A stretch of DNA of 64,000 bases from positions 248,001 to 312,000 of the forward strand of contig NZ_BMXU01000002.1 in the NCBI RefSeq assembly GCF_014651915.1, read 5' to 3'. Position numbers and translations under genes: made by a program. Below, piece after piece: positions 50,271 through 58,267 of the stretch. How positions within the stretch are numbered: the stretch's first letter is position 1; each line of letters begins with the position of its first letter. Origin of the DNA: Parvularcula lutaonensis. Lineage in GTDB: Bacteria > Pseudomonadota > Alphaproteobacteria > Caulobacterales > Parvularculaceae. The notes under the pieces were generated by a model. The model did not search any database. It was not told the DNA's origin and saw only the letters and a list, made by a program, of their open reading frames with translations.

Positions 50271-50999
50271 TTAGAACGGGACGACGAATTCGTAGATGCG
50301 CTGGCCGTAGGGCGGGGTCTGGACCTTCGAGATCGTGCCGCGCCCACCATACGAGATACGGGCTTCAGCAATCTTGAAATAGTCGATCGTGTTGGTCGCG
50401 GAGATGTCCTCCGGGCGAATGACGCCAGCGATCCTCAGCTCACGCAGCTCGGAATTGACTCGCACTTCCTGCCGTCCCGCGATGACAAAATTGCCGTTCG
50501 GCAGGCGGTCGGTGACGACGGCAGCAACGCGGAGCGAGATCTGCTCGTTCCGGTTGATCTCGCCCTGTCCGCGGGACTCACGGTCTGACTCGAGGTCGGC
50601 GCTCGGCTCCCAGCGGTCGGGAAGCTCGCTGTCGAGATATTCCGGGATCCCGAAGAGCGATCCGACCTGGAACTCGTTCGAGGTTTCGCGGCTCCGGCGC
50701 GTGGAGTTCCGCATTCGGGCTTGGTCGGCAATGTCGATATTGACGGTGAGAATATCGCCCACCCCGTTGGCGCGCTGGTCGCGGAAGAAGCTGCGCTTGT
50801 TGGCCTCCCAGAGGGAATTCGGGGCGGCGTAGTTCGCCGTGTCGAGGGGCATCGGCATGCGGACGGTGCGCGCCTCTTCCTGATAGGCGGGGTTCGACAC
50901 CTCCGACAGGTCGGGCCCGTCGATAGGGTTATCGAAGCTCGCACAGGCGCTGAGACCCAGCGCTGCAGCGGCCATGAGAACAATGGGATTCTTCCGCAT
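50271..50999 (-). CDS. flgH: Flagellar L-ring protein FlgH
   Basis: Outer-membrane lipoprotein ring subunit. The 242-residue product has a lipobox (GLSAC, Cys19), the N-terminal NSLWEANKRSFFRDQRANGVG block and the ENKSSRQRSN-like NSTRRSRETSNEFQVG, plus the ending PYGQRIYEFVVPF. Co-transcribed with flgF, flgG and flgA. Confidence 0.96.
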   Translation of the reverse strand: MRKNPIVLMAAAALGLSACASFDNPIDGPDLSEVSNPAYQEEARTVRMPMPLDTANYAAPNSLWEANKRSFFRDQRANGVGDILTVNIDIADQARMRNSTRRSRETSNEFQVGSLFGIPEYLDSELPDRWEPSADLESDRESRGQGEINRNEQISLRVAAVVTDRLPNGNFVIAGRQEVRVNSELRELRIAGVIRPEDISATNTIDYFKIAEARISYGGRGTISKVQTPPYGQRIYEFVVPF

Positions 51000-51014
51000 G
51001 GGTCTCTTTACTCC

Positions 51015-51656
51015 TTACCTGATGGCGACGACGCCGGGGCCGGCGACCTCGCCCATCACGACCTGTTCCTGGCCGTCGGTGACGACACGGACGGCATCGC
51101 CAACGGCACCCTCGTCCAGCGCGCGGCCACGGGCGGAAAGAACCATACCCTTCCGCTCATAGACAATTTCAACGGCTTCATTCTTGCGCAGCACGATCGG
51201 GGCGCCGACATCGTCCTCGCGCACCGGGCGGCCCGCGACCAGCGAGCGCTTGACGGACATGCCGACGGCGTCCTCGACCATCGAGAATGCATCGGCAGGA
51301 ACCTGGGCGATCGACACATTGCGGACCTCGAGATCCGCAGGACCGATGACATGGTCGCGGCGGAGGGTGCGGCTGGCGACCACGACAGGCACAGAAACCG
51401 AGGCGCGGCCCTTGATCTTGGCCTGGTTGCCGCGATGGCTGATGATCGCTTCGTAATTGCCGGTGCGTCGATCGAAACGGACAAGCTCGACCGCTTCCAC
51501 CTCCCCAACCACGCGCGTCATGGTCAGCACCTTGACCTCCGCATCCATTGGCAGGAGGGCGCCTTCCCGGATCGCATCGGCCACGCGCTCGGGAAGCGGC
51601 GCCTGCGCGAAGGCCACCCCGATAAAGGCGAAGAAAGCGAGAAGGCTACGGATCAT
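51015..51656 (-). CDS. flgA: Flagellar basal-body P-ring formation chaperone FlgA
   Basis: Periplasmic chaperone for P-ring assembly by FlgI. The 213 residues show a signal peptide (LLAFFAFIGVAFAQA) and a SAF-type domain with RTLRRDHVIGPADLEVRNVS and later VRVVTDGQEQVVMGEVAG. The gene lies between flgG and flgH, the usual alphaproteobacterial place. Confidence 0.93.
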   Translation of the reverse strand: MIRSLLAFFAFIGVAFAQAPLPERVADAIREGALLPMDAEVKVLTMTRVVGEVEAVELVRFDRRTGNYEAIISHRGNQAKIKGRASVSVPVVVASRTLRRDHVIGPADLEVRNVSIAQVPADAFSMVEDAVGMSVKRSLVAGRPVREDDVGAPIVLRKNEAVEIVYERKGMVLSARGRALDEGAVGDAVRVVTDGQEQVVMGEVAGPGVVAIR

Positions 51657-51661
51657 CCGGG

Positions 51662-52447
51662 TTACCTCATATTCGAGACGCGCTGCGACATCTGGTCGGC
51701 GGTCTCGATGACTTTGGCGTTCATCTCATAGGCGCGCTGGGCGGAGATGAGGTCGGTGACTTCCTCGACGACGTTGACATTCGAGTTCTCGACATAGCCC
51801 TGGCGGATGAGGGCGACGCCGTCTTCGTCAGGCAGGCCGAGGAGTGGCTGGCCCGACGCGAGGGTCTCGCGGAACATGTTGTCGCCCATCGCCTCGAGAC
51901 CCGCTTCATTAATGAAGGTCGCGAGGGTGAAGCGGCCGACGAGCTGGGCCTGCTGCTGGCCCGGGGTGAAGGCGAAGACCTCACCCGAACGGTTCACTTC
52001 GATATCGGTGACATCGTTCGGCAGGGTGATGGACGGGTCGAGCTCGAAGCCCTCCGGCGTCACGATCGCACCGTCGGGGTTGAGCTGGAAGGTGCCCGCG
52101 CGGGTGAAGCTCTGGGTGCCATCCGGCATCTGGACAACGAAGAAACCACGCCCTTGGAGCGCAAGGTCGAGACGGTTGCCGGTCTGCTGCAGCGCACCCT
52201 GCTCGGTGATCCGGGCGACGGCCGCCGGCTTCACGCCAAGGCCGACCTGCACACCGACCGGAACAATGGTTCCGGCGTCCGAGGAGAACGTCCCTTGGCG
52301 TTGCTGGCTCTGGTAGATCAGGTCTGAGAACTCCGCACGGCCACGCTTGAACGAGGTCGTGTTGATGTTTGCTATGTTGTTGGAGATGACTTCGACATTC
52401 GTCTGCTGGGCCATCATGCCAGTGGCGGCGATCTCGAGAATGCGCAT
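51662..52447 (-). CDS. flgG: Flagellar distal rod protein FlgG
   Basis: Distal rod subunit, 261 residues, normal length. N-terminal rod motif LEIAATGMMAQQTNVEVISN..NIANINTTSFKR and C-terminal NVNVVEEVTDLISAQRAYEM are those of FlgG. The frame is open upstream, but the ATG at 52447 begins the canonical MRILEIAATG. It lies 22 bases after flgF. Confidence 0.97.
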   Translation of the reverse strand: MRILEIAATGMMAQQTNVEVISNNIANINTTSFKRGRAEFSDLIYQSQQRQGTFSSDAGTIVPVGVQVGLGVKPAAVARITEQGALQQTGNRLDLALQGRGFFVVQMPDGTQSFTRAGTFQLNPDGAIVTPEGFELDPSITLPNDVTDIEVNRSGEVFAFTPGQQQAQLVGRFTLATFINEAGLEAMGDNMFRETLASGQPLLGLPDEDGVALIRQGYVENSNVNVVEEVTDLISAQRAYEMNAKVIETADQMSQRVSNMR

Positions 52448-52469
52448 GGGTGTCTCCTGGTCTTGTCCG

Positions 52470-53210
52470 TTAGCCGTCGTTCCGCGCGAGGCGGCCGATG
52501 GAATCTTTCTTGGTCTTGTGGATGTCGTTCGAACTCTCGGCCACGGAGGTGTAGGCGCGCGAAAGCTCCATGAGCTTGATGATCTCTTTGATCGGATTGA
52601 TGTTCGAGCCCTCGATGGCGAACTGCTGGAGCTGGCCGTCCTGCTTGAGGTTGGCAACGACATTACCCGTGTACCGACCATCGGCCTCACGGACCATCTG
52701 GTAGGGATCCTCGATCTCGAAGATGCCGATCTGTGCGATTTCGATCGGCAGGGGCTCGCCCTGGATGTTCACCGAAACCGTGCCCTGACGTGAGATCGTG
52801 ATGTTCTGTGCGTCCTCGGGGATCGCGATGGTGCCGCCTTGCGCATCGAGGACTGGCGCCCCGTCGATATTGGTGAGGGTCTGGTCCGGGGCGACCACCA
52901 TGCGGCCATCGCGGGTGTAACGCAGGCCTTCATCCGTCTGCACCGTCAGCCAGCCATCCCCGACGACCGCGACGTCGAGCTGGTTGCCGGTCCGGTTGAT
53001 CGAGCCTGACTGGAAGTCGGTATAGGATGCGCGGTCGATGACGAAAGACACGTCCGCTGCCGGCCCGGCCTTGAACGACACATCGTCGAACATCACCCGC
53101 TCCGCCTTGAACGCGGTCGTGTTCACATTGGCGAGGTTGTTCGCAATCAGCTCCAGGCGCCGGTTCAACGAGCTCTGGTACGACAGGTTGACGTAAAGAC
53201 TGGTATCCAA
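52470..53210 (-). CDS. flgF: Flagellar proximal rod protein FlgF
   Basis: Proximal rod subunit, 246 residues. It has the rod motif LYVNLSYQSSLNRRLELIAN..NLANVNTTAFKAER and ends with GSNINPIKEIIKLMELSRAY. The start is TTG at 53210 with GAGGA upstream; no ATG gives the correct N-terminus. First gene of flgF-flgG-flgA-flgH-FliL-like. It diverges from the TPR-motA-motB operon. Confidence 0.95.
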   Translation of the reverse strand: MDTSLYVNLSYQSSLNRRLELIANNLANVNTTAFKAERVMFDDVSFKAGPAADVSFVIDRASYTDFQSGSINRTGNQLDVAVVGDGWLTVQTDEGLRYTRDGRMVVAPDQTLTNIDGAPVLDAQGGTIAIPEDAQNITISRQGTVSVNIQGEPLPIEIAQIGIFEIEDPYQMVREADGRYTGNVVANLKQDGQLQQFAIEGSNINPIKEIIKLMELSRAYTSVAESSNDIHKTKKDSIGRLARNDG

Positions 53211-53315
53211 GGGTCCATCCTCTTGATCGGCCGGGGCGGAATGAAACCGCCCTGCCCCCCGGAAACCCAGGAAAACACGGCATTCCGCTCCGAAACGCAG
53301 GATTAAACTATGCCA

Positions 53316-53326
53316 GCCAGTTTAAA
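53316..53326 (+). promoter_or_regulatory. GCCAGTTTAAA motif upstream of the motAB operon
   Basis: Copy of the shared 11-bp motif, 22 bases before the ATG of the secreted repeat protein gene. A second TTAA lies at 53303-53306. Compare 47424-47434 and 56846-56856. Confidence 0.4.
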
Positions 53327-53347
53327 CCCGGATTTCGAGGACCCTTG

Positions 53348-55039
53348 ATGCGTAGGCTGACGAGAATTCCGGCTTTCGCCGCAGCAGTTTTGTCCGTGGC
53401 CCTTCCGGCGGCCGCGCAGGCCCAGAGGAGCGCTTTTGGCGTCGACTGGTCCTGTGGCTACGAAGAAGGCAAGGTCTTCGTTCAGCGCCTCAAGCGCGCA
53501 AACCAGGAAGACCTGTCCTGTCTTGTCGGCGCGGGTTTCCTCGATGAAGCCCTCCCGCGCATCGGCGGACGGATGGATGAGGACCGACAGCGGCTACGCA
53601 TGCTTCTCCGCCTGCTCGTGGAGCAGGACCCGGAGGCCGAAGCCTTCTTCGAGAAAGAGCTGGCCGAAGGAACCGACGAAGCGGCCATGTGGCTGCTTAT
53701 CGCCAATGGCGAACGGGGCCTTCAGTCCTCTGACCGGCGCACGCGCAATGTCGCGGTAAACCTCTTCATCTCGCTGCCGCCATGGACGCGGGAGATGTAT
53801 GCTTCGAAGCTCGCCGACGCGCTTCTCGCGGAAGGCGACACCCGCGCCGCGTTGACCCTTGCCACGGCACTTCGGACGATTGCTGTGAGGGATGACGAAC
53901 TGGCCCGCGCGGCCATGATCCAGGCACGGGTGATCGAGGTCGTGGGCAGCACGGACGAAGCCGTCGCCCTTTATCAGGAAGCGTCCGAGCTCGGTAATGA
54001 CCGTCTTCAGGCCGAGGCGGACCTGCGCCGCATCGCCCTGATGTGGCGGACCGGCTACATCACCACCGACGAGGCGGTGGCGGTGCTGCAGGAGCTGGTG
54101 ACGATCTGGCGCGGCGAAGACCTCGGTACCGGGATCACCCTCGCCCTCGCCCGAGCCTACTACTTCGACCAGCAGCTGCCCCAGGCCCTGCGGCTGCTCT
54201 ACAGCGTCGCCGGCTCCAACGCTCCTGAAGATGTGCGCGAAGAGGCAACCCGCCGTATCAAGGCGATTGCGGAGGATCTTTTCATCCGCCGCCTCGACCC
54301 GGCGACCATCGGTGACCTGATGGATGTCTACGAGCTCGTCCGGCCGCTGGTCGCCGAGCCCGACTCGTTCTGGCTGGGCGATCTCAAGCTTGCGGAGATC
54401 CTCGTCGAGGCAGGTCTCATGACCCGGACCGAAATGCTGATGCGCAACGCAACGCCCGCGCGGGTGGCCGCCGAAGGGGGCAATGCGGCGCTCCTCTCCG
54501 CGGCGCAGTTGATGATCGCTTTCAATGACAGGCCTGCGGCCCGCGCCTATCTCGGTGCCCTCCCCCGCCAGGAGCTGTCCACCGAGGACCGGGAGACGTT
54601 CGATCTCGTCGAGGCACGGGCCCTCGACATCGAGGACCTGCCGAGCCTGCTGCAGCCGGGGACCCGGCGCGAAGTCCTTGCCATCGTCACCGAGCGGGCC
54701 TGGGCGGAAGAAGCCTATGGCCTCTACGCTGCGGCCAGCGCGCTCAGCAACGACCGCCCCACCTGGCGCCAGCCGGCAGCGAAATATCTCTCCCGCGGCG
54801 AGCGTCTCCCGCGCGAAGATGCCGAGCAGGTTGCGGATGTCAGATTGCGGGCATTGTCATCAGCACCAAAACCTTCCGTTTACCACGCAAACGACCTGCG
54901 ACCTTTGCTGGCACCTAGCGCAGAAGTTGCAGGGTTGGCCTCAACCTTAACCCAAATAGGGCAAGAGCTGTCCGAAGAGGCATCGAAATCCGCTCCTGCG
55001 GATGCGGACGCACAGGCGAGAAACGAGAGAACAAAATGA
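53348..55039 (+). CDS. Secreted helical-repeat protein in the motAB operon (MotC-like candidate)
   Basis: A 563-residue exported protein (signal ending LPAAAQAQ). The mature region is a long series of helical pairs like TPR/Sel1 repeats (ALLAEGDTRAALTLATALRT, DEAVALYQEASELGNDRLQA, LARAYYFDQQLPQALRLL). I do not recognise its family by sequence. Its stop overlaps the motA start by 4 bases (ATGA), and motB follows, so it is surely part of the stator operon. Rhizobial motC encodes a periplasmic stator-associated protein next to motA/motB, and a MotE-like gene is also present here, so a MotC-like role is a reasonable hypothesis. TTG at 53345 precedes the chosen ATG. Confidence 0.78.
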   Translation: MRRLTRIPAFAAAVLSVALPAAAQAQRSAFGVDWSCGYEEGKVFVQRLKRANQEDLSCLVGAGFLDEALPRIGGRMDEDRQRLRMLLRLLVEQDPEAEAFFEKELAEGTDEAAMWLLIANGERGLQSSDRRTRNVAVNLFISLPPWTREMYASKLADALLAEGDTRAALTLATALRTIAVRDDELARAAMIQARVIEVVGSTDEAVALYQEASELGNDRLQAEADLRRIALMWRTGYITTDEAVAVLQELVTIWRGEDLGTGITLALARAYYFDQQLPQALRLLYSVAGSNAPEDVREEATRRIKAIAEDLFIRRLDPATIGDLMDVYELVRPLVAEPDSFWLGDLKLAEILVEAGLMTRTEMLMRNATPARVAAEGGNAALLSAAQLMIAFNDRPAARAYLGALPRQELSTEDRETFDLVEARALDIEDLPSLLQPGTRREVLAIVTERAWAEEAYGLYAAASALSNDRPTWRQPAAKYLSRGERLPREDAEQVADVRLRALSSAPKPSVYHANDLRPLLAPSAEVAGLASTLTQIGQELSEEASKSAPADADAQARNERTK

Positions 55040-55914
55040 AGTTCGGCGTCGGATTTATCATAGTCGCGGTCTCCGTCATCGGGGGCTATATGGGCGTCGG
55101 CGGAAAGCTGGGCGTTCTCTGGCAACCTTATGAAATCGTGATCATTGTCGGCTCCGCCGTGGGCGCGTTCGTGATCTCGAACCCGCGCTCCGTCATCATG
55201 TCGACGGGCTCCACCCTCCTCGGCAACATCAAGGGTGAAGCTCTGACCAAGGATGAGTATCTTGAGCTCTTGTCGCTGCTCTTCACGATTTTCCGCGAAG
55301 GGAAATCGAAGGGCGTGATGAGCCTCGAGAACGACATCGAGCACCCTTATGAGAGCGCGATGTTCCAGAAATACCCGAAGGTCCTCGAGAAGAAACGCGC
55401 TGTCGCCTTCATTTGCGACTACCTGCGCCTGATCTCTCTGGGTGCCGAGGATCCGAAGGAACTCGAAAGCTTGATGGACGAGGAAATCGCGACCATCCAG
55501 AAGGATCTCTCGCGCCCGGTTGCCGCGCTGAACGCGGTTGGCGAAGCCCTTCCGGCCTTTGGCATCGTGGCCGCGGTTCTCGGCATCATCAAGGCCATGG
55601 CCTATGTCAACCAGGCCACCGAGATCCTGGGCAAGATGATCGGTGGCGCCCTCTGCGGCACGTTTCTCGGCGTCCTCCTCAGCTATTCGATCGTGATGCC
55701 GCTGGCAGGCCTGATGGCCGCGCGCCGCGACGAGATGGTCAACTACTACGCATGCATCAAGTCAGGCCTCGTCGCCTTCCTGCACGGCTACCCGCCGCAG
55801 ATCGCCATCGAGTACTCGCGCAAGGTGCTGCTCGATGACGTCCAGCCGTCTTTCGACGCGGTCGAAAAGGCGACGTCGGAAGCGATCCGCTCGGCTGCCG
55901 CTGAAGCAATCTAG
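55036..55914 (+). CDS. motA: Flagellar stator protein MotA
   Basis: Proton-channel stator subunit with MotB. The 292 residues have the four membrane helices of MotA (starting FGVGFIIVAVSVIGGYMGV and PYEIVIIVGSAVGAFVI) and a large cytoplasmic loop with KRAVAFICDYLRLISLGAED, whose charged residues meet FliG. Then come AFGIVAAVLGIIKAMAYVNQ and LCGTFLGVLLSYSIVMPLAG. Translationally coupled to the repeat-protein gene upstream; motB starts 31 bases after its stop. Confidence 0.97.
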   Translation: MKFGVGFIIVAVSVIGGYMGVGGKLGVLWQPYEIVIIVGSAVGAFVISNPRSVIMSTGSTLLGNIKGEALTKDEYLELLSLLFTIFREGKSKGVMSLENDIEHPYESAMFQKYPKVLEKKRAVAFICDYLRLISLGAEDPKELESLMDEEIATIQKDLSRPVAALNAVGEALPAFGIVAAVLGIIKAMAYVNQATEILGKMIGGALCGTFLGVLLSYSIVMPLAGLMAARRDEMVNYYACIKSGLVAFLHGYPPQIAIEYSRKVLLDDVQPSFDAVEKATSEAIRSAAAEAI

Positions 55915-55945
55915 ACTGAATTTCTGGGGGGGAAGGGTTTGAATC

Positions 55946-56803
55946 ATGGCTAAGAAGGTCGACGACGACGGAGCGAACTCCGGTATTTGGAAAATGGTCT
56001 ATGCGGACTTCACGACCGCGATGATGGCCTTCTTCCTGATCCTGTGGCTCGCCAACACGGCATCGGATGCCGAGCGCGACCTCTTGGCCGACTACTTCAA
56101 CCCGATCTCCATCAGTCGCGACAAATCGGGTTCCGAAGGCGTGCTTTCGGGCAAGACCAATGACTCGAACGGTTCGCAGACGAACGACAGCGCCGACAGC
56201 CAGCAGGCCGTGCCCGTCGCCGCCGCTGCAACGACCCAGACCGACACCGGCCCCTCGGCCCTCGAGGATCTTTCCGTCGGCTCCGGCGAGTCGGGGGCAG
56301 ATGACGGGCTTGCCGCTCTCGAGCAGAAACTGCGCGTCGCCTTCGAGCAACGCGTTGATCCGCTTGGCCTTAATGACGTCGTCTATGTCGAGCGCCGTGA
56401 CGATGCTGTCTATATCCAGATCCATGATGACCGCGCCTTCTCGATGTTCGATGTCGGCCAGGCGACCCTGACCCCACAGGCCCAGCAGCTTTTCGTCGCC
56501 CTTGGCGAAGTCCTCCGTACCGTGCCGAATGTCGTGCGCATCGCGGGCCACACCGATGCTTCGGGCTTCCGGAATTCCGCCCGCGGCAATTGGGAGCTGT
56601 CTTCGGAACGCGCCAATGCGGCCCGCCGCGTCATGGAAAGCGCCGGACTCCAGGCTGACCGCATCGAGGCCGTCGAAGGCCGCGGCAGCCGCGAGCTTTT
56701 CGTCCCGGCGCGTCCTGAAGACCCGCGTAACCGCCGCATCACCGTCAGTGTGCATGCGAATGTCGCCGCATCGGGCGACCTTCTCTTCAGCCGCAGCCAA
56801 TAA
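55946..56803 (+). CDS. motB: Flagellar stator protein MotB
   Basis: Anchors the stator to peptidoglycan. The 285 residues contain the membrane helix with the proton-carrying Asp (WKMVYADFTTAMMAFFLILW), a Ser/Asn/Thr/Asp-rich periplasmic linker (about 60-130), and the OmpA domain (IAGHTDASGFRN, NWELSSERANAARRVME). The residues after the membrane helix form the usual plug. A weak hairpin (AAGTCT-AAACAA-AGACTT) follows the stop. Confidence 0.96.
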   Translation: MAKKVDDDGANSGIWKMVYADFTTAMMAFFLILWLANTASDAERDLLADYFNPISISRDKSGSEGVLSGKTNDSNGSQTNDSADSQQAVPVAAAATTQTDTGPSALEDLSVGSGESGADDGLAALEQKLRVAFEQRVDPLGLNDVVYVERRDDAVYIQIHDDRAFSMFDVGQATLTPQAQQLFVALGEVLRTVPNVVRIAGHTDASGFRNSARGNWELSSERANAARRVMESAGLQADRIEAVEGRGSRELFVPARPEDPRNRRITVSVHANVAASGDLLFSRSQ

Positions 56804-56821
56804 AAGTCTAAACAAAGACTT
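56804..56821 (+). terminator. Weak hairpin after motB
   Basis: AAGTCT, AAACAA, AGACTT: a perfect 6-bp inverted repeat directly after the motB stop, without a T-tract. It may act as a weak terminator or transcript end stabiliser. Confidence 0.35.
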
Positions 56822-56845
56822 AATAGCGGCTGATCCACACTTTAT

Positions 56846-56856
56846 GCCGGTTTAAA
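56846..56856 (+). promoter_or_regulatory. GCCGGTTTAAA motif upstream of flgE
   Basis: Copy of the shared 11-bp motif (GCCRGTTTAAA), 66 bases before the flgE start and just upstream of the leader stem-loops. Compare 47424-47434 and 53316-53326. Confidence 0.4.
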
Positions 56857-56870
56857 CGACCCGCGCTACG

Positions 56871-56917
56871 CCGTCCTCAGGTGGGAGCATTACGCTCCGA
56901 AAAAGAACCGAGGACGG
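56871..56917 (+). promoter_or_regulatory. flgE leader: Shine-Dalgarno-sequestering stem-loops
   Basis: CCGTCCTC (56871-56878) pairs perfectly with GAGGACGG (56910-56917), which contains the GAGG ribosome-binding site 8 bases before the flgE ATG. Inside is a second hairpin, GGAGC-ATTAC-GCTCC (56884-56898), then an A-rich loop. If folded, translation of flgE would be blocked. The layout suggests translational control, perhaps by a flagellar RNA-binding protein such as FlbT; that part is inferred. Confidence 0.55.
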
Positions 56918-56921
56918 TAAC

Positions 56922-58244
56922 ATGTCGATTGGCAGCGCGCTTCAGACCGGCGTCAATGGCCTCAGGGCCCAAGCTACGAAACTGGCGACGGTTTCGGACA
57001 ACATCGCGAACTCCGCGACAGTCGGCTACAAGCGTTCGACCACGGAGTTTTCGACACTCGTGGTCAACACCGGTTCGAGCGCCAGCTATACCGCAGGCGG
57101 CGTCACGACGAATATCCGCACGGAAGTTTCCAAGTCCGGCAACATCATCGGCACGGACAATGTCACCGACCTCGCGATCGCGGGAAATGGCTTCTTCGCC
57201 GTCGCCGCTGATCCGGCGGGCCAGGGCGCTGCCCTCACCCGCGCAGGCTCGTTCCGCGCCGACCAGTTCGGCAACCTCCAAAACGCTGGCGGCTACTACC
57301 TGCAGGGCTTTCCGCTCGATCCGCAGGGCAACTATGTCAACGGCGCGCCCAGCCTGACCACTTTCGCGTCGATGGAGACGGTCAACGTCAACAACATCCA
57401 GGGTTCGGCCCAGCCGACCACGCGGATCGACTATTCCGGTAACGTTTCCGCCGGGACCGCCGGCCCGTTCCAGGCAGGCATCCAGTATTTTGACGAATTC
57501 GGCGCCAGCCAGACCATCTCCTTCAACTGGATTCCCAATGGCGGCGCAGGCTCGAATGTCTGGGACCTCGAGCTCTGGGCAGGTCCGGTCGGCACCGGCC
57601 AGCGCATCGGCGACCTCTCGGGTATCGACTTCACCGGCGGCGCGCCGGGCTCGGTCGCGGGGACGCCGAACTATGGCGGTGCGACCCTCAACCTCGATCC
57701 GGGTGCCGCCGGTCTTGGCTTCAACCTCAACAACTTCGTCACCGCAGACGGTGCCTTCGACCTCACCCTGCCGGGTCCGGCAGGTCAGGTCATCACCCTC
57801 GACATTGGTGACGAAAACGCCCTCAACGGCGTCACGCAGTTCGGCGGCGATTTCAGCCCGCTGACCAGTGTCGACGGCTCTGCCCTCGGCCAGCTCCAGG
57901 CCCTCGACATCCGTGACGACGGCACGCTGGTCGCGATCTTCGACAATGGCGAAATCCGCCCGATCTACCAGATCCCGCTCGTCGACGTGATCAATCCCGA
58001 GGGCCTGAACCCGATCGACGGCAACGCCTTCACCCTCTCGGCCGATAGCGGCAACCTCCGGGTCGCCATCGCTGGCACCTCGGGCATCGGGACGCTGAAC
58101 GCTGGCGCCCTCGAGAACTCGAACGTCGATGTCGCCGAAGAACTCACCACGCTGATCGAAACCCAGCGGGCTTACTCCTCGAACGCCACGGTCGTGCAGA
58201 CTGCGGACGAAATGCTCGAGGAAGTCACCCGGATCGGCCGATAA
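56922..58244 (+). CDS. flgE: Flagellar hook protein FlgE
   Basis: Hook subunit, 440 residues. N-terminal ALQTGVNGLRAQATKLATVS..NIANSATVGYKRS and C-terminal ENSNVDVAEELTTLIETQRA belong to the FlgE/F/G family; length and the long middle domain identify the hook. It heads flgE-flgK-flgL; flgK begins 24 bases downstream. Its Shine-Dalgarno lies in a predicted stem (56871-56917). Confidence 0.95.
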   Translation: MSIGSALQTGVNGLRAQATKLATVSDNIANSATVGYKRSTTEFSTLVVNTGSSASYTAGGVTTNIRTEVSKSGNIIGTDNVTDLAIAGNGFFAVAADPAGQGAALTRAGSFRADQFGNLQNAGGYYLQGFPLDPQGNYVNGAPSLTTFASMETVNVNNIQGSAQPTTRIDYSGNVSAGTAGPFQAGIQYFDEFGASQTISFNWIPNGGAGSNVWDLELWAGPVGTGQRIGDLSGIDFTGGAPGSVAGTPNYGGATLNLDPGAAGLGFNLNNFVTADGAFDLTLPGPAGQVITLDIGDENALNGVTQFGGDFSPLTSVDGSALGQLQALDIRDDGTLVAIFDNGEIRPIYQIPLVDVINPEGLNPIDGNAFTLSADSGNLRVAIAGTSGIGTLNAGALENSNVDVAEELTTLIETQRAYSSNATVVQTADEMLEEVTRIGR

Positions 58245-58267
58245 CTCTCCTACGGGGCTAGCTAGCC

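Noticed and set aside
49158-50588. 476-codon plus-strand frame running through motE and into flgH
   Set aside because: It crosses a strong terminator and two real genes and has no recognisable protein features.
53303-53326. CtrA box (TTAA-N7-TTAA) before the motAB operon
   Set aside because: The two TTAA elements are 19 bp apart start to start instead of the required 11.
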